NCBI RefSeq assembly: GCF_000151315.2 | Contig: NW_011887292.1 | Span: 62,001 to 126,000, forward strand | Reading direction: 5' to 3' | DNA: 64,000 nucleotides | Source: Capsaspora owczarzaki ATCC 30864 | Taxonomy: Eukaryota; Opisthokonta; Filasterea | Shown: one piece after another, positions 9,001 to 19,121 of the stretch | Numbering within the stretch: the first letter of the stretch is position 1 | How the letters are laid out: the number at the start of each line of letters is the position of its first letter | Made by a program: the position numbers and the translations under genes | The notes under the pieces: model-generated | Databases searched by the model: none | The model's input: the letters and a program-made list of their open reading frames with translations, nothing else | Told to the model about the DNA's origin: nothing

Positions 9001-12000
9001 CTCGGCGCGTTGCAACATTTGCAACATTACCTGCCATGTTGGCTGTGGCGATCACGTTGTCGAGATGCCCTGCGATCGCGAGCGCTCCAGCTCTGTTTCA
9101 AGCATCCACGCGCCCGCCATGCGTTCTGCCAGCGGCACGCCCAGCCGTCGCAAGGGCGACAAGCTGTCCTTCTTTGGCTCCGACCTCGTGTCGCTCGCAC
9201 GTTCTGGCCAGCCCGTGCCGCTGGTTGTGCTCAAGTGCATTGCGGATATTGAGCGTCGCGGCATGGACTTGGTGGGCATTTATCGCATTGCCGGCCAAAA
9301 GTCGCGCATTGAAGAGTTGTGCGAGCGCTTTGAAATTGAGCGCGAAAACATTGACGTGTCGCAGCAGCCCGATGAGCATGTCGTGGCTGGTGTGCTCAAG
9401 CTCTTCCTGCGCCAGCTTGCCGACCCGCTGATTCCTTTCGCAGCCTACAGCAAGTTTATTTCAGTGTCGGAAACGGCCAGCACGCCTGCCATCAAAGCCC
9501 TTGTGCGCTCGCTGCCCGACGCCCACTACAACACGCTCCGTGAGCTCATGCGCCACTTGCACAAGGTGTCCCGCAACTGCCACGTCAACATGATGCGCAC
9601 GGATAACCTTGGCATTGTGTTTGGCCCGACGCTGGTCCGCTGCAAGGAGGAATCGGTCGATGCCCTGCTCGACATGCCCAAACAAGTGCGCATTGTTGAG
9701 CTGCTCATCACCAACTACGAGGACATCTTTGACGACGTTTCAGACGAAACCGCCGCACGCATTGCTCGTGAAACCAAGGCCGCTGAAGAGGAAGAGCAAG
9801 AACGCCTTCGCAACGAGCGCGAAAGCGAAGAGAAGGTTTGTAGCATTCGCGCGAGATACGGTGGTTTTTTTTTTGATTTTGTGCTGGTGTTTTCTGTTTC
9901 TCTGACCATTTCTTTTGTGCTCGTCGTCTGCATCACCAACGACACAGCGCGCTCAGGCCGCGAAAGAAGCCGAGGAACTTCGTGCCAAGCAGTGGCAACT
10001 CGACAACGAGCGCTTGGAGCGCGAGCAAAAGCGGTTGCAGGAGGAGCGCAAGCAGCGAATGAAGGAGAAGCGTCGCTCTGAACGCGAGTCGCAGTATTTG
10101 GACGAGACAGCGGATCCACTGCAAGCCATCATTGCGGCAACTGCACCCATTGTCATTGAGGAGGACGAGGACGAGGCTGCCGCCCGCCAAGAAGAGGATC
10201 GTGCCACGCTTCGTCGCAGGCAAGAAGCCGAGGCTGCCGCCGCTGCCGCCGAGATGGAAGCAGCGCTCAAGTTGAAAGAGGAGGCCGACCGCCGTCGTCA
10301 AAAGGAGGCGGCTGATCGCGCTGCCGCCGCTGCTGCTGCGGCTGCCGAAGCTGAAGCTGCTGCCCAAAGGCAGGCTGATGAGCAGGCCGAGCGTGAGCGA
10401 ACGGAGCGTGCCGAGCGTGCACGCCGCGAGCGAGAGGCTCGGGAAGCTCAGGAAGCGCTGGAAGCTCTGGAGGCTGAGGAGACCAAGAAGCGTGAGCAAG
10501 CGGCGGCGGCAGCAGCAGCAGCAGCAGAGGCTGAGGCGGAATCGCGGCGTCAGGCGGAACAAAAAGCCGCCGCCGAGCGCGAGTCGCAACGCAAGGCTGA
10601 CGAGGAAGCACGGCGCCGCGCCGAGCAAGAAGAAGAAGATGCTCGTCGTCAAGAGGCGGAGCGCGAAGAGTCCAAGCGACAGGCTGCTGCTGCCGCCGCC
10701 GCTGCTGCTGCCAAAGAAGAAGAGAAGGCTAGAAAGCCGCCGCTGCTGAAGCCGCCGCCCGCCAAGCTGCCGCGGAGGAGGCCGAGCGCGAAGGGAAGCG
10801 CAAGGCGAAGGGAAGCGCAAGGCTGCTGCCGATGCTGCCGAGCTTGAGGCTGCTTCGGTCGCGTCGCCTGCGCCAGCTTTCCTTCCAGGAGGACGACTCT
10901 TCGCCCTCAATCTCACGAACGCAGTCCATCCTCGACGAGTCTGCTCTGCCGAGCTTGACCGAGGCCGAGTTGAGCAACCTTTCCGAGGCCGATATGCAGG
11001 CCGAGCTGGAGCGTCGTCGCGTCGAACGCAAGCGACAGCGCGAGTTGCGTGCTGCAGCGGCCGCTGAGGCCGAGCGCCAGCGTGCTGATGAAGAGGAGCG
11101 CGAGCGCGAGCGTCAACGCGAAGAGCGTCGTCGCAAGCGCCAATCTGAGGCTGAGATGGCTGCCAAGCTCGAGCAACAGGAGGCCGAAAATCGCCGCAAG
11201 AAGAACGAGGAAGATCGCCGCCGTCGCGAGCAAGAGGATGCCGAACTGTTGGCGCGTGTTGCTGCAGAAAAGGCGGCGGAAAAGGAGGCCGAGCGCCAGG
11301 CTGAGCTTGCGGCCGAGGAGCAACGCCGCATTGCCGCCGAAGAGCGGGCGCGGAAGCGTCGCGAGCGCGAGGAAGAAGAGCGCCGCGAGCTCGAGGCTCT
11401 CGAAAAGGCCAAAGAGGAGCGTCGTCGCAAGGCCGCCTCGGACGCTGAAAGTGAAGCCAAGCGCGTTGCCGATGAGTTGGAGCGCTCGCGCCGTGTACGT
11501 TTTGAGCGATTTGATTGATTGATTTTTTGTTTTTTGTTGGTTCGGTTGCGATGGAGGCTTTTTTTTTTTTTTTTTTTTTGTTTTGTGCTGACCTGAAGTC
11601 CTTACTTTTTCTTTTCACAAATTCTATCAGACTGAGGCTGCAGCTGCCGAAGCTGCCGCCACTGCTGCTGCTGCTGCTGCTGCTTCTGCACCAGCTGCCA
11701 GCACTCCAGGCTCGGCTGACACCGATCCGACGAGCATGATGTGCGTTTGCGGCAAGACGGCCAAGTTCCGCTGCACCATGTGCAAGAGCCAGTACTATTG
11801 CAGTCGCGAGTGCCAAACGAGTGACTGGAAGACTCACAAGCCAGCTTGCAAGCGCATGTCTGTTGCTCCTGATGCCAACGCTGTCGCGGCCGCCACGGCC
11901 AAAGCTGCCGAGGAGGCCGAGGCTGCAAAGAAGGAGGCCGAAGCGACACCTGCCGCTGCACCTGCCGGTACGTCTACGATTCTGAAATGTGCTCTTCGGT

Positions 12001-12237
12001 CATTTTGATTGTTTCAATTTACTGACATTTTGACCTTTGTGTTTTTCTCCAGCGACAGGTTTCAAGACTGCCAAGGCGCTTTACGATTACGAGGCTCGGT
12101 CGGGTACCGAGATCTCTGTGAAGGCTGGCGCGACTGTGACCATCTACTCGCAAGTGAACAACGACTGGTACCACGCAGGAGGTGCCGATGGTTCCAACGG
12201 CTATCTGCCCGCCTCGTATCTGCAGATGCTTGATTAA
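6060..12237 (+). CDS. F-BAR / C1 / RhoGAP / coiled-coil / MYND / SH3 multidomain protein
   Basis: Five exons are inferred: 6060-6276, 7176-9835, 9948-11494, 11631-11967 and 12053-12237 (TAA), all with GT–AG introns in compatible phase. Domains in order: a short Lys-rich N-terminus; an unassigned helical region (about 7390-7700); an F-BAR-like coiled coil (about 7930-8750); a C1 zinc finger with spaced Cys/His (8935-9080); a RhoGAP domain (9170-9730) with the arginine finger in GIYRIAG; a very long Ala/Glu/Arg coiled coil (9950-11490); a MYND zinc finger (CVCGK...C) near 11742-11855; and a C-terminal SH3 (ALYDY) at 12060-12230. F-BAR–C1–RhoGAP is the HMHA1/GMIP arrangement; the MYND plus SH3 tail is not. 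Inferred role: membrane curvature coupled to Rho GTPase inactivation and scaffolding. The frame shifts once or more at about 10730-10890 with no convincing intron. Confidence 0.85.
6277..7175 (+). other. Long first intron of the F-BAR/RhoGAP gene with simple repeats
   Basis: This 0.9-kb intron runs from a GTAAG donor to a CAG acceptor. It holds an AG-rich tract (about 6590-6635), A/T homopolymers and CACT repeats (about 6954-6983). I see no gene in it. Confidence 0.6.
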
Positions 12238-12618
12238 AACGATGTGTTGTGGTTTTTTCTTTTCTTTTTCTGTTGTACTCGAGTGGTGTGTCGCTGTTGG
12301 ATGTGGTTTCTCTGTGTGATGTGTGATGCCTTTGAAGTGAAGTGAAGGCCTTCTTCCCTTTTGATCCTCAGTTGTCCGTTGTGATTGATTCAAATACAAA
12401 AACAACCCAATTTCCTTTGCAGGTTCCTCTGGTTTCTTTTCTCTTCCCCCCCCCTTCACCTCTCAGCTCTCCTTCTCGCTTGCTCCCCACTTCCCCTTCC
12501 CCTTCTCTTCCCCTTCCCCCACTTCCCTTATCGACCTCGACTGCCAATTTGCTCTCCTTTCGATAAGATGGAAGATTTCTTCTTGTTATTCTTGTTCTTC
12601 TTCTTCTGCTTCTTCTTC

Positions 12619-12729
12619 TTCAATTCTTCATCGATTTCTTCTTCTTCGATTTCTTCTTCTTCTTCTTCTTCTTCTTCTTCTTCTTCTTCTTCTTCTTCTT
12701 CTTCTTCTTCTTCTTCTTCTTCTTCTTCT
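12619..12729 (+). repeat. (TTC/TCT)n microsatellite
   Basis: A pyrimidine (TTC)n tract of about 110 bp lies directly 5' of the duplicated N-terminus of the carbonic-anhydrase-related gene. It would read as poly-Ser or poly-Glu in shadow frames, but I take it as non-coding. Confidence 0.85.
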
Positions 12730-13021
12730 GTTGTTGTTGCTGTTGCCATGATGCTGCTGCTATCGGCGTCCTGCGGTTTGCTGCTCGCGTCCGCTGCAGC
12801 TCCTGTTGTTGTTGTTGCTGTTGCCATGATGCTGCTGCTATCGGCGTCCTGCGGTTTGCTGCTCGCGTCCGAACGGCGGCGACGCGGGCTGGGGCTGGAG
12901 CTACTCGCACGGCGGCAAGGCGCTCCACTTTGCGGGGCCAGACCAGAACGGCGGCGACGCGGGCTGGGGCTGGAGCTACTCGCACGGCGGCAAGGCGCTC
13001 CACTTTGCGGGGCCAGACCAG
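12730..13021 (+). repeat. Two back-to-back tandem duplications at the 5' end of the carbonic-anhydrase-related gene
   Basis: A unit containing MMLLLSASCGLLLAS is repeated with a 78-bp period (ATGs at 12748 and 12826). Immediately after, a unit coding NGGDAGWGWSYSHGG is repeated exactly with a 75-bp period (12872 and 12947). Both pairs are near-identical, so they are recent or an assembly artefact. Confidence 0.9.
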
Positions 13022-13819
13022 TGGAGCCGACTGCCGGGCTCGTCCCGCTGCGGCCACGGCGCACCCACCGAGCGCCAGGCACCCGTGAGCATCACCACGT
13101 CCAAGGCCGCATACAACCCGGCGTTCGCGGCGCTCGAGTTTGACTACGACTGGCCGTCCATCAGCGGTCTCACCGTTGTCAACGACGGCGTCTCGCTCAT
13201 CGCAATGCTGGCAGACAGCGGCGCAGCCACAAACACACACACAGACAAGGCAACGCTCTCGGGAGGTCCGTTCGAGGCGGGCGCAAGATTCGTCCTGCGG
13301 GAGGCTCGGTTCCACTGGGGCTCCAACGCCGGCTCATCTGGCTCCGAGCACGCCATCGACGGCCAGTTTGCAGAGGCTGAGGTGCACCTCGTCCACTATT
13401 CAGACCGATTCGCGTCCTCCATCGAGGCCCAGGCCAGTCCGAGAGGTCTCGCTGTCGTCGCAGTATTCATCCGCGTCGGCGACGCTCCAAATGCGGCGTT
13501 TGACCGGTTGCTCGGATCGAGCACGATTGCTGCATTGGCGGAAGCCGGTGCTGCAGTCTCAGTGCCAGGCGTCAGTCTTGCCGAGTGGCTGCCGGCAAGC
13601 ACAGAGCAGTACTTTCACTATCCTGGCTCGCTTACTGCGCCGCCGTGCTACGAAAGTGTGCGCTGGGTTGTCATGCGCGAGCCCATCACCATTTCCCAAG
13701 AGCAGCTTGATCGGCTGCGATCTGTCCGTACCGACCCGACCATCTCCTCCAACAGCCGTCCGCTTCAACCTCTGAATGGGCGTGTTGTCGAAGCCTCGTT
13801 CAATCCCAATTTTGCATAG
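12748..13819 (+). CDS. Carbonic-anhydrase-related protein (CA8-like), predicted acatalytic; N-terminus unresolved
   Basis: The alpha-carbonic-anhydrase fold is clear from 12872 to the TAG at 13817-13819: the QxPV start, the FHWG core, GSEHxID, EVHLVHY and YPGSLTAPPC. The first of the three zinc-binding histidines (His94 in CA2 numbering) is an Arg here (codon 13307-13309, in EARFHWG), while His96 and His119 remain. This is the same His-to-Arg change seen in vertebrate CA8, which lacks CO2 hydratase activity. Upstream, a hydrophobic signal-like start (MMLLLSASCG) lies in another frame at 12748 and again at 12826 (78-bp repeat). The first 25 coding residues are also present twice (12872 and 12947, 75-bp repeat). 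The true start and any first intron therefore cannot be settled. The role is probably a binding or regulatory protein, possibly secreted. Confidence 0.8.
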
Positions 13820-14079
13820 AAAAAAAAACCAACCCCCAAACAACAAAAACAAAAGAAAAAACAAATCCTGCAGGCACAACAACCATCAAAAACATGTCGT
13901 GGTGTTTTGCCCACAATGGCATCAAGTGGATTACCTCATTGGTAGTCTTATCGTGTGATAGTATTAAACAAGTTATTTCAGAACGACGACACGAACATGC
14001 TGTTTTTTTTTTTTTTTTGTTGTTGTGTTTCAAGGTGTTTCCTTCACATATTGCCTTCCCCCCGCCCCCCTGTCCTCCT

Positions 14080-14447
14080 CTTTGAGGATGAATTATTCAC
14101 TGGCGGGGTGACAGTGCAAAACGTGTCTGTTGGTCTTCTGGACCAACCGCAGGGTCACGGCTGCGATGATGATTCAAGCAGTTGTCTTGTCAAACGACAG
14201 CTTGTTTCAAGTGAGAAGGGCTTCCTGAGAATCTCGCACAGATACAAGTGCAAGAGGACGTACTGTTGTCGGTTGGTGCAGGTGTCGCCGGCAGCGCAGG
14301 CCTCGCAGACATTGCAAGCATCGATCGCGATGAACAACACACCAAAGCTGGACTGAAGGCTAGCTCGACCAAAGCACGGGGCTACTCGATCAAGTCCATT
14401 CCGGATGACGAGACGCTGAGATGGCCATTTGCTCTTCCTGCCGATTG
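14080..14447 (+). CDS. Possible small unrecognised gene between CARP and SMN
   Basis: Two overlapping short frames look mildly protein-like: one at about 14080-14200 (GGVTVQNVSVGLLDQ) and one at 14248-14447 ending YSIKSIPDDETLRW. They are in different frames and no clear splice links them. I recognise no family. It may equally be 3'UTR of a neighbour. Confidence 0.15.
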
Positions 14448-14555
14448 ATGCAAAGTTTTTTGGTTGTTGTCTCACCCGAAGAAGGAGAATTCTGAGACTG
14501 GAGTGAAGTGTATTTTGCTTATGCAAATATTGAATTTTCGTTTTTGCAACTCGTC

Positions 14556-16251
14556 CTAGCGAGGAAGTTGTTGACGCTGAGCTTCATAATACCCTGTCAT
14601 ATAGCCAGCATGGTACCAGGCTGAAAGTAATTGAGCAAGCTGCGGGTCGTACGATGGGGTAATCTGAAAAATACAAAAAAAAAAACCATCAAGAACAAAA
14701 TCCATTTGCATCCAAGTTCGCCCCAGACATGAACTTACACCTCCCCACGCAGCGCAGGCGGTTGGACGAATTGTGAATGATCGACGTTTGGTGTGGCAGT
14801 TGCAGTCAGAGTGGCACTGGCTTCCTCCGAATCGAGGTTGGGTTGGAGCGATTCAAGCTCAACCTCTTCCTTGTTGTTGTATCCAAGATATTTGACGATG
14901 CAGTAAATACCTGCGATGCAATTCAAGCACCAAGACGGGTGAGCATTGAGCTTCCCGGCAACAATCCAACTGAGCGTAAATAATACCAAAAAAACAACAA
15001 CAATCTCACCATCGTCCGAGATTTGCTCAATCACGGCGGGATATTCTCGCTGGTCAACGCTATAAACGGATATGCATTCGTCTCCGACGTGCCACTCGAC
15101 CATGCGTGGCTCGAGACTTGCACTCGCTGTCGGCTGTTTTGGCTTCTTTTTGGCGTTCTCCAGTAGGATTGGTTGGCGTGGGAGGGTTGCAGACGAGCTT
15201 GTATCAGCCTCAATTTTCTGTGAACTGTCGACCTTGGGTGTGCTGGTCGCATTGGCCGTGGCGGATGATGCGGGCGGCTTGGACTTTTCCCCAGCACCAA
15301 GTTCTTCCGATTCGGATTTCGGTGGTGCGTTGGGGAGCTTGTGTGTGCGCCGCACAGCATGCGAACGCTCTGTCGTTGATTTTCGAGAGTCGGATGCCTC
15401 TGAGGACACGTCTGAGACTGAGCCGGAGGACTCCCGTGCAAACAATTGGGTTGAACTGCGCAGCTGGGCCTCCTGCAACGGCTGCGATGCATACTCCTCG
15501 AGCTGTGCAACAGTGGGCGGCAGAAGGTCTTCCAGGCTTTGTCGCTCTTGGTTGCCGTACTCGGTGTACGTGACCCAGCAGTGAATGCCTGTGCACAAAC
15601 CAACAGCCAACAGCGGCAGCCAAGTTTAACACAACGCGACAAGCGATCGCTTCCCCAACCGAAGCAAACCACCACCAAAACAAGCTCAAGTAAACCATAA
15701 GCTCAAGTGAGCCAGAGCGACAATAGCCTCGGGACCCTTTACCATCGGCACAGAGCTCGTCGATGGTTGCATTGTAGACAATTCCGTCCTCAGACCACGT
15801 CGCGCGACACAGATCGCCCTGCTTCCACGCGCGACTGCTGGTTTCTGGCTTTCCCGAGCCCTTGCCGTTGCTTGTCTGACTTGTCGTCGATGACGATGAT
15901 GATGACGATGATGATGATGATGCAGCGTTCTGTCAATCCAAACATTCAGCGTTCAGTTAGCTGCTGCATCGCCTCCCGTCCCAAAACGCACACAAGAGGT
16001 CAGACAAAGACCACTCGAGCGTCTCGTCATACATTGGCACTGGCATTGTGCGTCTCGTCCTTGTGCGACTGGATGGACGCCTGGAAGACCTCGAGCAGCG
16101 ACAGTGCGTCGCGTTGCATCTCAGCCGCCTCCGCCGGTCGAAGCAGTCCACCAACGCCGCTGCTTCCACTCTTCCCTTGGCCAGCATCAGCAGACGACGC
16201 GTTCAGCAGGCCTGAAAAGCTTGTCGTCGTCGTTGTCGTTGCTGTCGCCAT
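14556..16251 (-). CDS. SMN1: Survival motor neuron (SMN) homologue with two Tudor domains
   Basis: Five exons read on the minus strand: 16251-16033, 15929-15743, 15588-15010, 14910-14741 and 14663-14556. Together they give about 420 residues. The N-terminal helix (MQRDALSLLEVF) fits the Gemin2-binding position. Tudor 1 spans exons 2-3 (WKQGDLCRATWSEDG ... YGNQERQSLEDLLPP) and closely resembles the human SMN Tudor, which binds symmetric dimethylarginine on Sm proteins. A charged Ser-rich linker leads to Tudor 2 (WHVGDECISVYSVD ... YLGYNNKEEVELESL). The last exon encodes the YG box (AWYHAGYMTGYYEA), the SMN self-association motif, which rules out SPF30/SMNDC1. Both Tudors are split by a phase-1 intron at the same DG|G position. 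Role: snRNP assembly. Human SMN has one Tudor. Confidence 0.88.
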
Positions 16252-16413
16252 GGTTTGTGCTCAGCGAACGAGAGTTTCGTGGGGGACTGAGCCTTCGGTC
16301 TCAGCTGTTGCGCGCCACTTGCACTCATCCGATCCTAATATGCGCTTCCATGTATCTATGATTCCGAAATACTTGTACACACGATTCTCACTCTCTACTT
16401 CTTGATCGCACAA
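16252..16413. promoter_or_regulatory. Bidirectional promoter shared by SMN (-) and BCAS2 (+)
   Basis: Only 162 bases separate the two divergent start codons (16251 minus and 16414 plus). No other gene fits between, so both 5'UTRs and promoters must lie here. I see no obvious TATA box; a CT-rich stretch lies at 16385-16402. Confidence 0.7.
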
Positions 16414-17574
16414 ATGCAAGTCGACGGCGCTTCGTCGTCAGTGGCGTTCAGCAGCGGCAGTTCGATCGCAGCGTCGCTCTCTCGCGGCGTGCGTCTCGAC
16501 GTCATGCCATACGCAGAGCAGGATCTCCAAGACGAGCGTAAGGCGGGGGTTGTGGGGCTGGGGCAGAGACAGGCGAGAGGGGAGCGCAATGGCAATGGAG
16601 AGGCAGCGAGAAGGACTCGGACTCTGGCTGAACCGATGCCCTCTCACATCTGGTTGCTTTTTTTTTTGCTTGCTTGTTCCTTCGATTGCGCCAGAGGCAA
16701 GCGCGAACGTGCTGGCGCTCATCCAGGCCGAGATGGCAACTCTGCCGCAGCGCGACTACCTCGCATCGCTCAACTTGCCGGCGTCCGATCAGCTGTTTGC
16801 ATCGCGCCCGCGTCTGCAACAGGAACTAGCGCGGTAGGAGCGCAAGGGTTTTATGCCGGGGTTGAGGAGATTCAGAGATGGAGGGGGGGGAGTGAGAGAG
16901 AGAGAGTCTCACCAGTGCGTCCTTGCTTCCTGGTAGAGTTGCAGCCAAGCAGCCGCTCCAAGCGATTGACATGAGCAGGTACGAATTCCCAGCAATGGAT
17001 GCCAAGAGCAAGTCGGATCCTGCGGCATGGAAGGCATGCATCGACCAGGCACGGATGCTCATTGAATATCAACACACAAGGTGAGCCGCATTTCTCAGAT
17101 TCTCCAGACCACGTTGGCTGCATGTGTTCCGTCTCTATCTGTGGAGACGCATGGGCAGCTCCATCATTAACGTGTTCTGGACCTGTGTGTTTGCTCTGCT
17201 TCATTGACAGGCTGCTCAATCTCGATCTGTTGGCAAAGCACGGCCCGGCTGCGTGGCGTCTCAATGCTGAAATTGTGGCACACCTGCACACACAGCTGAC
17301 AAATCTGCTCAATGAAGCACAGGACGAAATCCAAGAGGTCAATCGGGAACGCAAGGATCAACAGGTAGGGTTTTAGCGTTTTCGTGTTGGTTCCCGTTTC
17401 TGTCCGCTGACACTGATCTCGTTGGCTCCACCGCAGACCAAGCTTTATAACAAACTGTATGAGCTCGAGTCAACCTGGTACAGCCTGGTGGGAAAGAACA
17501 TGCAGCTTGAACAGGAATGCTCCAGGTTGCAAACCGAGCTCGCACGACGAGAAGAGGAAACCGAGCAACAATAA
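16414..17574 (+). CDS. BCAS2: BCAS2 / SPF27, subunit of the PRP19 spliceosome complex
   Basis: Five exons: 16414-16537, 16695-16833, 16937-17080, 17211-17364 and 17437-17574. The family signature is the early LDVMPYAEQ segment (human: VDALPYFDQ), the Q-P-L-x-x-I-D-M-x-R-Y-E-F-P box just after the third exon starts, the LELL-type helix (LLNLDLLAKHG) followed by AWR, and the C-terminal coiled coil with ELESTWYSLVGKN (human: EMESNWVSLVSKN). The protein is a core component of the NineTeen/PRP19 complex needed to activate the spliceosome, in the nucleus. It is transcribed divergently from SMN, another snRNP-pathway gene. Length (about 230 residues) matches the family. Confidence 0.88.
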
Positions 17575-17615
17575 GAAGAAGAAGAAGAAGAGCAAGAAAC
17601 CATTGTTTGGTCTCC

Positions 17616-17621
17616 AATAAA
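17616..17621 (+). terminator. Polyadenylation signal AATAAA of BCAS2
   Basis: AATAAA occurs about 40 bases after the BCAS2 stop, in the short convergent gap to flotillin. Confidence 0.5.
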
Positions 17622-17834
17622 CAACTTGAACTTCGGGTGGCATTCGAAAAACAATACATCCAAAAGTGCTCGCATCCACTTTTTATTTTTTTTTTTTCGT
17701 AACAACGAATCACAGCCAAACAAAGAACAAGACACAAACGCGAACAAGCCTAACAGCGAATCGGGATAAACATACAGCCCAAAGCAAAGACGGAGGAAAC
17801 CCCCACCCATTCCATTCAGCTCGGATTTCTTTTC

Positions 17835-19121
17835 TTAAACACGCTGGACAGTGCGACGGAGACTGTTGCTAATGTTGACGCCAGTAAGCTTCTCGATGGC
17901 TGGGGGCAGCTGAGTGACAATATCGAGCAGCTCGTTGGTGAGCTTGGAGGCACCGACCTCGCCGTTGCCGCTGGAGACCATAGTGATCTTCTTGACGCTG
18001 GTGAGAGGGTGGGCAACCTCGGCAGCCACGCGGGGGAGAACCTCCAAGACCATGCCGACGAGAGCAGCGTCTTGGTACTCTTGGTAGGCCTCGGCCTTGC
18101 TCAGCATCTTTTCCTTCTCGGCCTTGGCCTTCTCGCGAATGGCAAACGCCTCGGCCTCGCCGCGCAGACGGACAGCCTCTGCCCGGGCCTCAGCCTCGTA
18201 GATGAGCTGGAGACGCTTGGCAGCAGCCACAGTCTCGATCTGGTATCGCTCGGCCTCGGCAGGCTTGGCGATTTGGGCGGTGAGCTCCTTCTCCTTTCGT
18301 GCAATCTCCTGTTGCTGCACCTCAATCTGCTTCTGTCGCTCGACAACCTGGATTTGAATCTCTTGCTCGCGAATGCCCTGGGTGAGCTTTGCGGCAGAGA
18401 GGTCGTAGGCCAGGTCTGCCTGGGCGCGCGACGTCTGCACTTCGGCGTCAAACTCGGCCTGGTGCACGTTGAATGTGCGCTGGGCCGAGGCAACGTGGGC
18501 GTCGTTCGTGTACTTGACCTTGAACAGCTCCTCGCTGGCCTTGGCGGCCTCGATGCCCGAGGCAGCCTTGGCTTCGGCCTCGCCGATCGCGGCATCGCGC
18601 TTGACCTCGGCGGTGCGCTTCATGCCGAGCGCGGCCAGGTAGCCCTCCTCGTCGGAGACGTCCTTGATGGTGAACGAGACAATGCTGATGCCCATGTTGG
18701 AGAGATCCGTGGAGGCGACCTGGAAGACGGCCGTCGAGAACTTGAGGCGGTTTTGGTAAATCTCCTCGACCGTCATGGTGCCCATGATGGCGCGCTGGTG
18801 GCCCTCGAGCGTGGCGTGCGCAACAGCTGCAATCTGCGACTGCGACTTGCCCAGGAACTGCTGGATGGCGCTGCGGAGCATCGAGTCAACGTGCGACTCG
18901 ACCTTGACCTGGGCGACACCCGTCACGTTGACGGCGACACCGTCGTGCGTGTAGACCTTGTGCGACTGGACGACGACCGTGAACACGTTGAGCGACAGGC
19001 GGTTGAGCTGCTGGACGCCCGACCAGACCCAGACGCTCCCGCCGTTCAGCACTCGCGGCTGCGCGTAGCCCATGCCCGAGACAACCATAATCTCATTCGG
19101 GCCGCACTTTCGAAAGACCAT
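17835..19121 (-). CDS. Flotillin (reggie) membrane-microdomain scaffold
   Basis: A single 428-residue exon, about the usual flotillin length (about 425-430). It opens with CGPNEIMVVSGMG, the conserved flotillin start with a membrane-proximal cysteine, and continues with the SPFH/PHB domain (SLNVFTVVVQSHKVYTHDG; VAQVKV). An Ala/Glu-rich flotillin coiled-coil follows (repeated EAEA/AEA, for example residues 200-330), then a C-terminal region ending near ITQLPPAIEKLTGVNIS. Flotillins oligomerise on the inner leaflet of lipid microdomains and act in endocytosis and signalling. The gene is intronless here, unlike most neighbours. The G+C-rich antisense frame opposite it is a shadow. Whether it is the flotillin-1 or flotillin-2 orthologue I cannot say. 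Confidence 0.92.
   Translation of the reverse strand: MVFRKCGPNEIMVVSGMGYAQPRVLNGGSVWVWSGVQQLNRLSLNVFTVVVQSHKVYTHDGVAVNVTGVAQVKVESHVDSMLRSAIQQFLGKSQSQIAAVAHATLEGHQRAIMGTMTVEEIYQNRLKFSTAVFQVASTDLSNMGISIVSFTIKDVSDEEGYLAALGMKRTAEVKRDAAIGEAEAKAASGIEAAKASEELFKVKYTNDAHVASAQRTFNVHQAEFDAEVQTSRAQADLAYDLSAAKLTQGIREQEIQIQVVERQKQIEVQQQEIARKEKELTAQIAKPAEAERYQIETVAAAKRLQLIYEAEARAEAVRLRGEAEAFAIREKAKAEKEKMLSKAEAYQEYQDAALVGMVLEVLPRVAAEVAHPLTSVKKITMVSSGNGEVGASKLTNELLDIVTQLPPAIEKLTGVNISNSLRRTVQRV

Noticed and set aside
9933-11837. 634-codon minus-strand open frame opposite the F-BAR/RhoGAP coiled coil
   Set aside because: Its composition (Leu/Ser/Arg/Cys runs) is the mirror of Ala/Glu/Arg codons on the plus strand. 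It crosses true introns and has no recognisable domain.
12528-13315. Poly-Glu and poly-Lys frames across the (TTC)n microsatellite
   Set aside because: They are produced by the simple repeat read in different frames, with no other protein-like sequence.
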